NCBI GenBank assembly: GCA_021030905.1
Contig: JAGFMI010000018.1
Span: forward strand, 1 to 64,000
Length of the DNA: 64,000 nucleotides
Reading direction: 5' to 3'
From: Pyrenula massariospora
Taxonomy: Eukaryota > Ascomycota > Eurotiomycetes > Pyrenulales > Pyrenulaceae
The notes beneath the pieces were generated by a model that was not told the DNA's origin, searched no databases, and saw nothing but the letters and a program-made list of their open reading frames with translations. Of the stretch, positions 51,234 to 63,155 are shown in pieces; positions within the stretch are counted from its first letter, which is position 1, and every line of letters begins with the position of its first letter. Both the position numbers and the translations under genes were made by a program.

Positions 51234-51943
51234 TCAATGGCAAGCAACTGACTTGGTGGCACTCGAACCTGAACCGAAACCTAGATACCCGAAGAAAGCT
51301 CCGACCGCGACGGCGAACATGATCCACCCATTGTAGGTCATGAATAAGAGCCTAGAAAGGCCTCATCAGCTCAATTCTCAGGACGCAAATATTAATGTAC
51401 TTACATTATGAAGAAGCTGTAAAAGATCTGCACCGCATACAACGCCGCCTTAATTACGGTACCCTGCCGTTCAGCCGCCACCTTACTATCCCGCCCTACC
51501 AAGAGCGATAAGCCAATGTTGCGTCTATGGCTGCCTTCGAGATCGCCATCTTCAACAATCAGCGCTTGAGCGCATTGCTTCCCTACGCATATCACCTAGG
51601 AAGGGAGGGAGACTGACTGGAGGCTCTTTCACTAAACGCATTCATCCTCGCATTGTGAGATAGCTCGTAGTTTCTCGAGATCTGGCGGACCCCTTCGTAG
51701 CCAGCGGTTAGGAGGGCGACAGCGACGAGGGAGAGTATCAGGGAGAGGGGGCCGGTAATGCGCCATTGGCGGAAGACGATGCAGAGATTTTTGGTCGACC
51801 ATGTGAATAGCATCTAGATCATCTCGTTAGTTTTGTATATGTCATAACCGACAAAATCGTACATTCATCTGACATTGATCCCCCCCACCATCGCCCATAT
51901 GGCCGTGGCCCATGTGGCCATGGTCCATCCCGCCGTGGTCCAT
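51234..51943 (-). CDS. high-affinity copper transporter, CTR family
   Basis: Predicted 178 aa from four exons: 51943-51863, 51813-51596, 51524-51405 and 51351-51234 (537 nt). The N-terminus is an extracellular copper-binding segment of MDHG/HMGH-type Met-His repeats, followed by CQMNMLFTW. Three membrane segments follow. The second carries the copper-pore motif M-x3-M at 140-144 within FFIMLLFMTYNGW, and the third has glycine packing GAFFGYLGFG. The protein ends in Lys-Ser-Val-Ala-Cys-His, so a terminal Cys/His pair is present. CTR proteins act as trimers importing Cu(I). The gene ends 106 bp from the stop of the convergent F-box/JmjC gene and diverges from EAF6. The acceptor of intron 2 (51525) was chosen because it keeps the frame. 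Confidence 0.92.
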
Positions 51944-52288
51944 GTGTGAATGCTTTTTCTGTACAAGGCCTTCTTGAAGCTGGAGAAATAATTGGCTCGC
52001 AAAGAACTCGAGCATAAGAGTACAATGACAATAAAGACGCTTTTGCGGAGGTCAAAGTGTGTCGTTTGAACTCATCCAGGTCGCCTGGCGCGTGACGCCT
52101 GGTGTATCATCATCCCCATGCCCGGGCGGCTGCGCTAACGCAAACTCCGACGCGTCGAAGCCAAATCAGGCACGAAACCCACAACCTTGCTTGAGCCGGG
52201 TAAACCTGTAAAGTCAAGCACAATTTGACAACATTGAATTCACTCCCCCCTCTTCAGCCCCCCCCCCCCTCTATCTATACCCTCATTC
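51944..52288. promoter_or_regulatory. divergent promoter, CTR transporter / EAF6
   Basis: 345 bp between two start codons. A 12-base C run (52258-52269) in a pyrimidine tract lies just before the EAF6 ATG, as often seen in fungal leaders. I found no clear copper-response motif. Confidence 0.5.
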
Positions 52289-52993
52289 ATGGCCGAGAAC
52301 GTCCCGCCTAATTCTGCCTCAAAATCGAGCACCGACACCGCAGGACGCGGTCTTCCCTATTACGAAAAGCTCCGTAGAGACCTTAGAGACAGCCTTACAA
52401 AGAAGCGATTACTAGACAAAAATCTCGTACGTCCTATTGCGCATGTTCAGCTGCTAGGTGTACCCTAATCTGTGAATAGGCAAACCTTGAGGAGACAATT
52501 TACAATCAAGAAACCAAGTACCTCGAAGAGACAAGCGGCGCTGGGAACATTATCAAAGGCTTTGACAACTACATCAAAGGTGCTACTGTGAGCGGTGCTG
52601 GTGCCAGTGCGGGTAGCGGGACGATTAGTGGCAGCGCACTAGGTGGTGCGGGCCGGAAAAAGACAGTTGTTGTCGATCAGGATAGAGTGTTTTCCAGAAG
52701 CTCCGCGTTGTACATGAGGGTATACTTTACACCAGCAAATTGGCAAGGAAAATGCTGATCGTGATGCTTAGTCCGAATCTCCATCTACATCAAGCCCGAC
52801 GACGACACCCAGCCATGCACAGACGCCTACAGGATCTTTTACTGCGGCGGCTAATGGTGCGAACGGGACAGGGAACGTGAAGGCCGCAACGGCTGGTATG
52901 AATAAGAAGAACAAGAAACCTGTCGTTGAGAGTGAGGATGATTCTGGGAAGCCAGCCAAGAGGCAGAAGATGTCCGTCAGCACCAGAGACTGA
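52289..52993 (+). CDS. EAF6: chromatin modification-related protein EAF6
   Basis: Predicted 199 aa from three exons: 52289-52426, 52480-52719 and 52772-52993 (600 nt). The conserved core is a coiled coil: YYEKLRRDLRDSLTKKRLLD followed by LEETIYNQETKYLEETS and GNIIKGFDNYIKG, the hallmark of Eaf6/MEAF6. The central part is Gly/Ser/Ala-rich. The C-terminal half is disordered, with basic clusters (KKNKK, AKRQK) that should direct it to the nucleus. Eaf6 is a subunit of the NuA4 and NuA3 histone acetyltransferase complexes. Introns are 53 and 52 nt. Confidence 0.92.
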
Positions 52994-53403
52994 GATTGAG
53001 CACTCTGAGATGATGCTTTCGCAACAATGGCGGGTTCTGAAAGCACTGGATCAGCCCTTGGAACGGTCAAGAAAATCGTAAGCTTTGCACAAAATAGGCC
53101 GGTCTTGAAGGCTGGTTTTGTCCTGACTGAATGCGCAGACGGCAAGAGCTGGTGGGTACGTGGCGGCCGCCAGGACGTCAAATGCTCCTTTTGCCCTGAC
53201 AAAGATCCGCACATTTGAGGCTGGGTATTAGAAGCCGCGGTGCATCTAATTGTTTGCACTTGCGCCCGCCCGGCGCATATTGGATGTACCTCGACTTCTG
53301 TTACCCAACCTCAATTTTGCGTGCCCCAAACTTTTTCACCACCCCGGCGCACTTGAAAGCACATCGTCCATTTACTAAGAAAGGAAAAAGAAACTAGCCG
53401 AAC

Positions 53404-54547
53404 ATGGCGCTTCCTTCTGTTAATAAAGACATGACGGTTCCTAAGGCGCTTCTTTGGGCCTATCAGCTTCGAAAAGAGCATAATGATCTACTCTATCGCC
53501 TCGATGAAGTCGAAAAGACGGCTCAAGATGCTGCAACTGCGCAGGAAGTGTCCTCTAAATCTGTCAAGTCGACGATTGATCAAACGATTAAAGATGCACT
53601 CAAAGGTGTTGGAAGTGCCAAAGAACAGACGAATGAAGTGCGTGTACGGCTGGAAGCGCTAGAGGGCAAGCGCTCTCATGACAGGGCTGCTGAAGCGTCT
53701 TTGAAAGACCAGCTTGAGAAGCGGGTCGAGGCGCTTGAATCTCGCGTTCTTGAGCTGTCGAATAGCAACGCCGCTCTTGAGCAAAAGCTAGGGCAGGTTG
53801 TTGGGGTCCTGCAGCAGCGCCCCGACTTTATCAAAGAGGCGACAGAGCGAGGTTAGTCTCCTAGCTCAACTCAGAGCCACATTCTAATGTGTTACAGACT
53901 TGGACGCAGATGAACAATACGACATAAGCCTAGAGGATCTCGCTTTCAATTTGTCGAGCATGAAGCAGAAGCCAAAGCCTAGAGAGCAAAAGCTCGACCA
54001 GCTACCTTCATCAGAGATTCCCATAGGATCTGCTCCCAGACCAAACAGGTTCGGGGACTCTCTCGCCCCGCTTCCCGATTACACGACCCAAAACCTTGTT
54101 CAAGCTTGCCTGCTCGATCTCTTGCAGAGCACGCGCATGAGTCTGGCGCAATACATCGACCGCGGTGCTGAAACAGTGAGCAAGCTCCCGCGCCGGAAGG
54201 AGGGGCAGGTGGTGGATGCCTTTGTTGCTGGAATACGCGATGCCAAGGATAGGGAGAGATTCGAAACGTCATTGAACCAGGACGGCTGGACATGGGCGAA
54301 CGTGCTGAAGGTCTTTGAAGGCGGGAAGGATCGACGGGCAAAGAAACGACCGATCGAAGAGGACGAGGTCGAGACGTGTCTTTCACCAGGTGATCGCAGC
54401 CACACTCTGAAGGAGGCCAGAAAGCCGGGCGGCCGCCGGTCTCAGCGGATCAAGAGACAACACGCGGTGGAGGAAGAGGTCAACTACGTGCCACCGACGA
54501 ACGAGGACATACCGCCCTGGTGGATCGATGGAAAGCCCCCGATCTAG
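53404..54547 (+). CDS. coiled-coil protein of unknown function, 365 aa
   Basis: Two exons, 53404-53851 and 53898-54547, joined over a 46-nt intron (GTTAGT…GTGTTACAG), give 1098 nt. Residues about 20-140 form a long coiled coil rich in Glu, Lys, Ala and Leu (for example LRKEHNDLLYRLDEVEKT and LEKRVEALESRVLELSNSN). The middle (about 155-270) is predicted globular. A basic stretch (KKRP, RRSQRIKRQ) near 285-335 looks like a nuclear signal. The end is acidic/Pro/Trp-rich (PPWWIDG). I do not recognise the family. It could be a nuclear structural or chromosome-associated protein, but that rests only on composition. It lies 410 bp after EAF6 on the same strand. Confidence 0.8.
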
Positions 54548-56423
54548 AGTAGTGTAGACCAGACTAGATGAGACCAGTGCTTGAGCCCAAAGGGCCGCTC
54601 GATCAATTCCCAATTCCATGAGAAAGCATTGTACCCACTTCTACAAGCCCCCCACTTTTGCGGCCATCGCGCCCTACGTAGCCCACATGTTTATGCACTA
54701 CCAGGGCACCCGACCTCAAAGGATGTTCCTCAGGCATCTGATTCGTGTCTTGGCTTATGCTAAGCTTTTCTCCTCTTTCTGATCCCCTTCAATTTGGGTA
54801 GCACGGAAATCCTTAATCGTACCTCCCCCTGCCAAGGCTGGCTGTTGGGTCTTGGCTACGGTTTCCACCTTGGTGATGTAGTATGATGTTAAGCGCAGGT
54901 TTTTGAAGCTGCCTGTTCTCTTTCGGTGGCTTGGTTTTGTAGGTATCATGCGAGGAATGTGCAGCGGTTCCCTTTATTTCCTCCCACGATCTTTCGTGGA
55001 TTTTCGTGGCGATTTTCTTTGCTGATTGTGATCCTGCGTTAAGTAGAGTATGGATTTTCTGAACGGGACGGAATTGAAATTGAGAGATGCAGTATCGAAA
55101 GTGTTGAGGCTTGAAGCTTGGCGAGTTGCCGTGTCGGAGCGTATGAGAATATTGTAGTGCCCCCAATCCGTCCTGGCAGTTCATTGTTTTAGCTAGAGCG
55201 AACTTTTCAACAAAACGTAGGGTGGGGGTTTATTGGCAATGCTGAAGCAGGGGTCGAAACGGCGTGGGAAGGAGGGCCGTGATGGGCATGGCGAACGGGT
55301 CTGTGTAGGAGAGAGGTTTCTGCGGGTATGCGTTTGTGGACAGGTTCTGTGGGTATGCTTTTGTGGAGATGTTCATTTGGTCTAGTGTTGCCTGGAACAG
55401 GTAGCTGTGCTTGACAGAAGGCGGGACAGGAGGGAAGATTGTGGCGCTGGAGTGGTGAGGACGGGCTGGTTTGTGCAAAATCAACTAGAAAGGTGATGAA
55501 TTCTGAGGGTGTGAATTTGTGGGAGATATATTTCGTAGTTACGCCTTAGGTAGAGTATGAGCGTGATGAGGTGATCTCGGTGCGGCGCTTTGTGGGTGCA
55601 GCAGCGATGTCTGCGAGGAAGGGGGCAGCGCTTGATAGAGAGTCAAGTCATGGCGTCGCAGTAACTTAAGGAAGGCGTTATAAAGCTGATTGAGTACAGG
55701 GGGCTGTCGCTGTGTAATGTTGTTATGTGGAAGAGGCCGAACTGTGCTTTGTAGGCCAGCAAGACAGGCTTAAAGATAGGGGCGTCCTGTAGCTGAAGAC
55801 TGAGGGTCTGATAAGGTCCAGATAGTGGTGGAAATGACGCTCATAGCATGTTAGCGTATTCATGTGAGCTTCTAGGTTTAGTTGTGGCCATTTCAAATCG
55901 GTTAACAAGGAGATGATGGTTGCTAAAGTTTGCGAAGACGTGATTAGAGTAGCAAGAAGTAGGCAAGGAAATTAAAATTGCTTTTTTGGGGCCCCGTTGT
56001 ATGCGATCGAGCTGAGTCATTTGCCTCGATGCAGACTTGGCCGAATATAAGCTTTGTGGGACTCCAGGGAACGTCTTTGAATGACGTACATTACAATGTA
56101 ATGGAGGGCACATCGGGTGCAATCGAATATGATATCCACCTATACCTCCAATTACATGAGAAGCACACCTATATGAGGGTACCACTTCCCTGTAAGCACT
56201 CACGTGCAGATCGCACCATGTCCCAGTCAGCGGTCTCGTGTGAGGCTGCACCCACATAAGGGGGTTAGTTGCATCGGCAGCCTCATTCCGAAGTAGGTGT
56301 GTTCCACGACAGCGACTGGCGCATGGCGTGGCGACGTCCAGGTTGCCGGTACTTTAGGCTCGTTGCTCAATTTCCCTTCTTGGCGGCGATGACCTATGAA
56401 GGGCCCACCAATGCATGTTTCCT
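54548..56423. other. intergenic region with one weak minus-strand gene
   Basis: Apart from the doubtful frame at 54755-55184 I see no supported coding region. Frames at 55230-55484 and 55841-56257 (both -) show no family resemblance. Confidence 0.4.
54755..55184 (-). CDS. possible small hypothetical protein (weak)
   Basis: The minus strand reads from ATG at 55184 through a coding-like stretch (SAKKIATKIHERSWEEIKG…KENRQLQK). A second frame ending at 54755 (TSYYITKVETVAKTQQPALA…DQKEEKSLA) looks like a continuation, which would need one intron near 54900-54940. I could not fix its splice sites. The product is small, basic and hydrophilic, with no recognised domain. Confidence 0.3.
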
Positions 56424-57225
56424 TTATGACGATCCGAAAACGTATCCCCCCTCTCCCCGAGCCTCCACACAGACCTCAATTTTCCCCTCTTTCACCTCCG
56501 CTCCACTGACCTCCACCCCCGCTCTCACCATATCCCCCACCTCCACCCTCCCAACCCCCTTCGGCGTCCCCGTCAACACCAAATCCCCTTCCTCCAACCT
56601 CATCACTCTCGAGACGTCACTCAAGATCCTCGGAATTCTCCATAGCATCAGTGCTGTCTCATCTCTCTGCCTCACATTTCCATTTACACTTAAACTGAGC
56701 ACTACCTCTCTCTCTCCTTCCTTCCCTTCAATCTCCGCCGGTGTAAACATATCCTTCGGGATGAGGTTGGAAATGGGACAAAAAGTATCAAACCCCTTGG
56801 CGATTGTCCATGGTAGACCTTTTTTCTTAGCCTCTTCCTGGACATTCCGGGCTGTCATGTCGATAGCCACACAATAGCCCCCAATGCTTTCGTATGCCTT
56901 TTGGGCGTTGTTGGCGGGGAGGTCGGACAGCGGGCGGGAAATGACCAGCCCAAGCTCAACCTCATGGTGTGCGGCCACGCCGCGGGGGAGAAGAATGGGC
57001 CCACTACCAGAAGGAAGTAGAGAGGAAGGGGGTTTAAGGAAGAAAAAGGGGGCGGAGGGGCGGACGTTCTTGAGCTCGGAAATGTGGTCTCTGATTGGGT
57101 TGGTGTTAGCGGAACCGGAAGGAGAGGGGAGGCCATGGGCTAGGATCATGAGGGGTTAGGGGAACGTACGCATAGTTCCGGCCAATGCAGACGATTTTGC
57201 GGCAGTTTGCTTTGATAGATGCCAT
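56424..57225 (-). CDS. FAHD1-like acylpyruvase (fumarylacetoacetate hydrolase family)
   Basis: Predicted 240 aa from two exons, 57225-57170 and 57090-56424 (723 nt). The 79-nt intron has GTACGT and the branch site GCTAACACC. The exon junction rebuilds GRNYADHISEL, a stretch typical of FAHD1. The metal-binding acidic residues are present: Glu62 and Glu64 in HHEVELG and Asp96 in AIDMTARN. His21 and Glu24 sit in the lid position, Lys117 in the WTIAKGF loop, and TGTPKGVG near the C-terminus. FAHD1 enzymes hydrolyse acylpyruvates and decarboxylate oxaloacetate, usually in mitochondria; no clear presequence is seen here. The tail after GYVFGSS is short, as expected. Confidence 0.92.
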
Positions 57226-60200
57226 GTCTGGTAAATAACATGGGGCTTTGTATGCTGCAGTCACATGTTCTCTGGGATGTTAGGTGTTCACTGTCGGAAT
57301 TGGCTCAGAGCCAAATAATTGGCTTTCAAAATATTAGAGCATACTGTTTTTTACGTCTTAGATAGGGACAGAACACAAACGTTGAAATTTCTCCATCTTA
57401 TCAACAACCGTCAATGGTGCAAAAAGTCGCCCTGGCACGGAAATTGGAGAAGCTTGATCCCCATATCCCCACGCGCCAAGCAAATGTATATATCACGTGA
57501 CTATAATTACAGAAGCTTACCCCTACGTCAACGCAGTGAAGGTCTCGAGATCATCCAGGGAACAATTCAATCGACAGTGGCTCTACTGATTTCACTAAAG
57601 CTAAAATATCCTGGCATTCTCGAGTCGCGTTCCTCAATGACTTTTCCAAATAAAGTAACGCAACCTCGAACATTCACGCTCTTCTGCTCTTCTTCGAAAG
57701 CGCAGAGCGATACCCCCGCGCTTTTCCTTTTCTCTCGACTTCGATATAGCAGACTCGTCGAGAATCCAATAGAATTTGTGTGCGTACCCAACATAAGCTC
57801 ACATTGGCGATTTTCTCCCCAGCAATTGGCACTATTCTTCGGTTAGGATGTCTCGTTGCTGATGTCGGATCTTGAATTCTTCAAAGCCTGGTCAGTGTAG
57901 ATTTCCACGCTATGGCGGTCATATATGTTATATGTATCCATGTATCCCTGTTCTATCCTAGGTTGATTATGCTTCTTTTGTGGAGAAAGGCAAATAGGCG
58001 GAGTAGAGATAACGCAAGCAGAGCTAGGTGAGTATTCATACCTTGGAAGACGCAGCTGACAGTATACTGTTCATGAAAAAAACATACATGTAGCATAGAA
58101 AATTCTTGACACGAAGCTTGCACTTTGTCATCTCAAGGCTGTTTAGCTCTTCAGGGTTTGAATCAGACCATTTGTAGGATTGGCTGTTCGTGAAAATTTT
58201 TGAACCTGAAATAAAGCTACTCTCCATTATGCTGGTTGCCACAGTCTTAGAGTTAGAGAAGAGTACTATTAAATGCTGTAAATGGCATTATTTGCGGACC
58301 GTATTTCGCTCAACTTTCATTTTGTCGTGATAACAGGAGCTAATATTACAACGGGGCCTGGGTAATAGCAGGAAAGGAATCGATTCAGATTGGATAAGCT
58401 GGTTTTCAGCCATTGACTTATCCCTCATCGCCTGTCAAAAGTCCGCGTGAAGATGTATATCGTTGAGTTGACCCGGTAGAGGCATTGAGCAAACCGAGAA
58501 CAAGCCCTCGGCTTTCTGCTACTAGAGATATGTAAATCTTTACGTACGATAATTGCACAATAAGAAAGTGAAACGATATCTCGTGGGGTTTAGCTGGAAA
58601 TTGTAGTGTGGTGAGCTTTGAACTAGGCTTCGGCGAAGGAGAGTCCAGAACGCACCTTGAAATGACACTAGAGTCCACCAGGACTACTAGCCAATGGACC
58701 ACGACCCGAAGGATCGTTGTCCATTAGCTACCTAAGTAGACACAGTGTCGGCCTTCGGTTTCTCGCCACGGCGGTTGGATAATCCAGCCCAAAGGCTATC
58801 ATCTTCCACCAATGGTGTTCAAGCGGATAGTCTTATGCACTAATAGATGGCGTTGATTTGAATTCGAAATTACCTAGGCAAGGAAAATATAAGCGCCTGC
58901 TTTGGGTCACTATCTTTTCCCATCGATCCATCGTTGATGGCAAGCCTTCCGTCGTGGTAACCTGAAGTAGTTTTACTGCTTTGTTTGGAAACTCAATACC
59001 ATGAATTCAACTCATTTTCAACGTCGATGGGCTAAAACATGTTTAGTACCCGCACACGAGGTGCGCAGCTGTATTCCAACTCCGCGTACGCACGAGAAAT
59101 TATTGAGGTTAGTGCAGCAAACTGACACTCGTCCACTAGGGGGGCCTTTCCCCGCTGAGAAGTGTAGATCTCGCAGACGAACGACCTTTAGATAGCGTTG
59201 CGAGGCTGCGAGGCCTGGCGGATCATCTTTCCAAGGCATCACTTGTCGGCATATTTCTATCGTGGGCTCATTGCGCTTGGAAGTTTTTTGATTCACTGCC
59301 TCTACTTGCAGGATTATGAGTTTTTTTGGTAAAGCAGGGTCAAGAAAGAAGCGGAGTACGGGATTTTAAGCACCTTGTGGCGAGCTTATTAGGCAGGAAG
59401 CATCAAATGTGACACGACATCAGTCGAGACTAGACCAATTTGGGAACGTTCGGGCTAGATTTTACATCCCAGACTCCTAGGCCCTGCAGCCGCCCCGTGT
59501 TGATTCCTCGTCCTGAAGTTTCGTCTATTAGGTTGGCTGTCGGCGACATTTGGAAGTCTTGTTGCAATGATGAAGTGATCATTCGAGGCTGTTTGACGTA
59601 CAATATATTTGATATTTCCCAACCACCCCTGGTTAAGTCCACCTCATATATTGATCTGCTTCAAGTCTCTGGAGCGTGGAGCTCATGTCCTTACACGAGA
59701 ACGCTTCGTGTCTCGAAGCAAACGACAATGCCGTCTTGCCGCGCCAATGAGACGAGAAGCTCCTATGACGGTTGATCTGAAGGCTAGGCCAACGCAAATG
59801 CCAATCACAACAATTAAGCCAATCCCTGTCATGTCCCATGTCGAATCTCTTCGGATGTCATATCCTTGCAAGTCTGCTTGGAATGGAGCGTTGTCATGAA
59901 TACTCACATCCCCCAAATTTCACGTGAGTTATGGTGGATTTTCCCAATCAAATGACGCACATTTCCCGGACCTTTTCGCTCTTTTGGATCTTACATTATC
60001 AACGAAAGCAGGGCTGTCCAATACTCGTCCTCGGATCGACGGTGATGTATGGACATCGCCACGTGAATGGGTTGAAAGGTGAGAATGGGCTGAAGCTTGC
60101 GCAGCCATTAGGCTCCAAGCCCCAGAGGCAAGGCTTGATCGAGTTTTCCGAGATATCAATGGCATTTTAAGGCGACCTAGACCATACAATTTCCCATCCA

Positions 60201-63155
60201 CCTGCATGTCATGCTATCGCTCCTCCCCAGACAGGCAATGGGTACTGGTGCGAAATCTCTGGGATCGATCGTGGATGAACACGAGGTTGCTAGATCGCCT
60301 TAATAGGCTATCCATTTTTAGGTTGAAGACTAGACGAGTGAAAGATGGTGTAAGCAGGGAGTCCAGTGGGTATGGCGCACACTCAGTCAATGCGGCCTGG
60401 TGTGTAGGATATCGCACAGATCTCTGATATCGGTATCTTGGGATTTACTTCAAGGGAAGCGGGTAGTAGGCACGGAGAACTGCGCAAAGATCAATTCCGC
60501 AGAGCCAAGCTCATAGAGGATTCAGCCAGTGACCGGGGCGAGCCGTCTGTCTTGCAGGTAACTAGCTAACCTCCCGAAGACGGCGGAAGGATGTCCCCAA
60601 GGATGGTGAGGATGGCAGGATCGCATAGAGTGGCCTAAACAAGCGAAAGGCACCAATGGTTCTTGACTTCGTATCTATGGCCACGGACAGCAGCGTTCAT
60701 GGGTAGAAATAGCCAACGCAACAACTGAATCAGGACGATTGAATTGCGTCAGACGTCACGATCGTCGAGACTGACGGCAGCGGCATTAAATGCTTGATGT
60801 GCTTATCGGGAGGCTTGCAGTTGGCGCTGTTGAAAGGAAATGCTCCGGCGAGGCCCCCCATTCTAATGTCTGCAAAGGAAGGCTCTGCAGTGTCGTTATC
60901 ACCCTCACGCTGGCTTGCAGAAAGCCAAGCAGACTAGGTAGTTCTGATCTGTACGGCCAACTGCATGTCGCCATCCATTTCTTTGACCAGGCCGCGAATC
61001 AATTCCCCATCCATGGCCAAAGCCTCCCGTCTCTACCGACACTTTGACCGTGCAGATGGGCCTCTCAATCGCCGACACCACACAGCCGTAAGCATGAACT
61101 CAATGACCCCGTCTGAATGCGTGATTGTCCTTGGGAATTGCAGCCAGTTGTCGCTCTACGATGGGTCTAAGCAACCTGTGGTCCATGCAGCCGAGCCGGC
61201 AGTACTCCTCTGCCCAAAACAAGGCCGCCCCTAAAAAACACGGTCTCGCTGACTACGCCTTCACAATTCTCTTTTCGAGTCGTTGGTTTCGCTGACGCAC
61301 CGCATGATCGGCGTCATATACGTCCTCTTACACGAGCTCCCGCACCTCCCCATTACCCACCCGCGGTTCAAAAGCTGCCATCGCATATCTCCACGTGCAG
61401 GAACTAGGCGCAGTCACTGCCAGCCTTGAACCCCCCTAGGACAAGACTCAACTTGCCAGTCACAGTGCATTTCTGTGTACGCTGGACGAAATGTAAAGAC
61501 GGTCGATTACATCATTTAAGGTATGTATAAGCTTCTCAGATCCGCCTCCACCCTGGACAATGAGACCAGAGTGCGCTTTCGCAGTTCTGTCGACCTGGCC
61601 TCACCTTCACCGCCTTCCTGGCTTTCCCAAGCTCTGTTCTTCTGGATTTCCTTGACGGAGAACTTTTGCTAGAGGTCTGGCAGCTGCAACTCACGCAAGG
61701 AGAGACGGAATTCCGCATTCACGACATCATGCACAATTTCCCACCCTCTCAGGGTGTCTCTTTTGGAAGACAGGTAGAACAGTGATACACATGGGTCTTA
61801 ACTCGGTAGATGCCTCAGATTGGAATGGAGAACGGGAAAGATATCCTATGATTGCGTGGTCGGACCGACAAATTTGGTCTCTGAACATGAGCTGGTAGGA
61901 AGAAAAGCAGAGCGATTGATACTTGGCGCGCAGGATCTGTCGAGCTTGATCCAGGGGGCTTCTCTTGCTCGACGGGTAGAATGCCCGCCATCGCCACCAG
62001 TCAATCTTTCTACGAAGCCAACGCAGAGACCAAAAGAGATGGCAATTGTGTGTGCGACTCGGAGCCAACAACGGCGGCGCAGGAGCCATGTAACACACCC
62101 TTTCTGTACCTTAAATATTGGGCGCCCAGGACACGGTATGCAGTGTGCAGACTAGACTGGTTTAGGTCAGAACCATCGTCCCAGGGCTGTATGACTCCGA
62201 TCACCGGTGGCGATCTCTTCGCACTCACGTATTTGAACGTGCATGCATAAGTGAGAAGCCGGGTGTGGGTGTGTGTGATTTACGATGGTCTGCTGTGACT
62301 ATCCCCCCCGCATGCGTCATCCATTCCCCCCACGTTTCTCCCCCCTCCAGCCCTACCTACCTAGGGAGCAGGCCCCCGACGCGCTCCTCCCCCCCGCCTC
62401 TCCCAGCGGCTTCCACCCCAACAGCCGTGGGCCCCTCTGCGTTGTCGATCCTTGCCCAGGAGCTCAATCCATCGCCTCCGCCCTACCTCGCATCCCATCC
62501 ACGGAGCCCTGGATATCAGACCATTTACCTGGTCCGAATGCTCAAGCCTTTTATACCAAAACCAGCCCGCGTCGTGTTCCGTCTGTGCAACTGTCCTTGG
62601 CATCGTAAAACTCCTTGCGCCACGCCTTCTTGGACCCCCTTGGCGTCAGGTCCCTTCACGAGATTTAAACTCAGGTAAGCGCGTCCCGGAGGCGTCGAGC
62701 CTTTCTTCAGATCCCAGTCTCGTATCGCTAACGCACCATGGCATTTCAGCTCATTGTCGTGTTCAAGTGCCACGCGCCATGTACTTCCCCGACCAGCTCT
62801 AACCTACACCGAAAATCCCTAGGAGAGCGGACGGGTGCTCGATCGACGTCGTTATACCAAAGCGAATCCAATCTCTTAGAACTTAGCGGCGACTTCCTCT
62901 ACAAAGTCAACCCCGTATCTTTAAGAAAGAGCAGAGGCCCCAGAGACCAGGGACCAGGAGCAGTATAGCGAGCTATTTCATGATACCATTTTCCAACTAG
63001 CAACTGGATCAACTCCCTTGATTTGGCAGAGAGGAGCTGTATCTCCTCGCTCATTGTTGAGGGCCTAACTCCGCCTGTCCTCTCCTTCTTCCGGCTCATG
63101 GGCATCCGGCGGACGCCAGCTTGGTTGATTCAAGCAACGCTTGCCCCCTGAGAAG
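57226..63155. other. 5.9-kb region without a recognised gene
   Basis: Composition is normal and not RIP-like. Frames of 60-175 codons occur on both strands, overlap heavily, and most lack an ATG or family resemblance. The best single candidate for a remnant is the minus-strand segment 59683-59916, which contains a hydrophobic stretch (MTGIGLIVVIGICVGLAF). I could not connect it to other exons. The part next to 63156 should hold the regulator's promoter and leader. No tRNA-like A/B box pair was found. Confidence 0.5.

Noticed and set aside
53027-53218. 63-codon frame ending in a CxxC motif, just after EAF6
   Set aside because: A single CxxC and 63 residues are too little. It lies in the probable 3' flank of EAF6 and has no recognised relative.
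57319-57846. 175-codon plus-strand frame
   Set aside because: No ATG at its start, unusual residue mix, no recognisable domain and no plausible splice partners.
62265-62678. 137-codon Pro/Ser-rich frame upstream of the Zn2Cys6 gene
   Set aside because: It lacks an ATG start and consists of a C-rich tract; more likely leader or promoter sequence.
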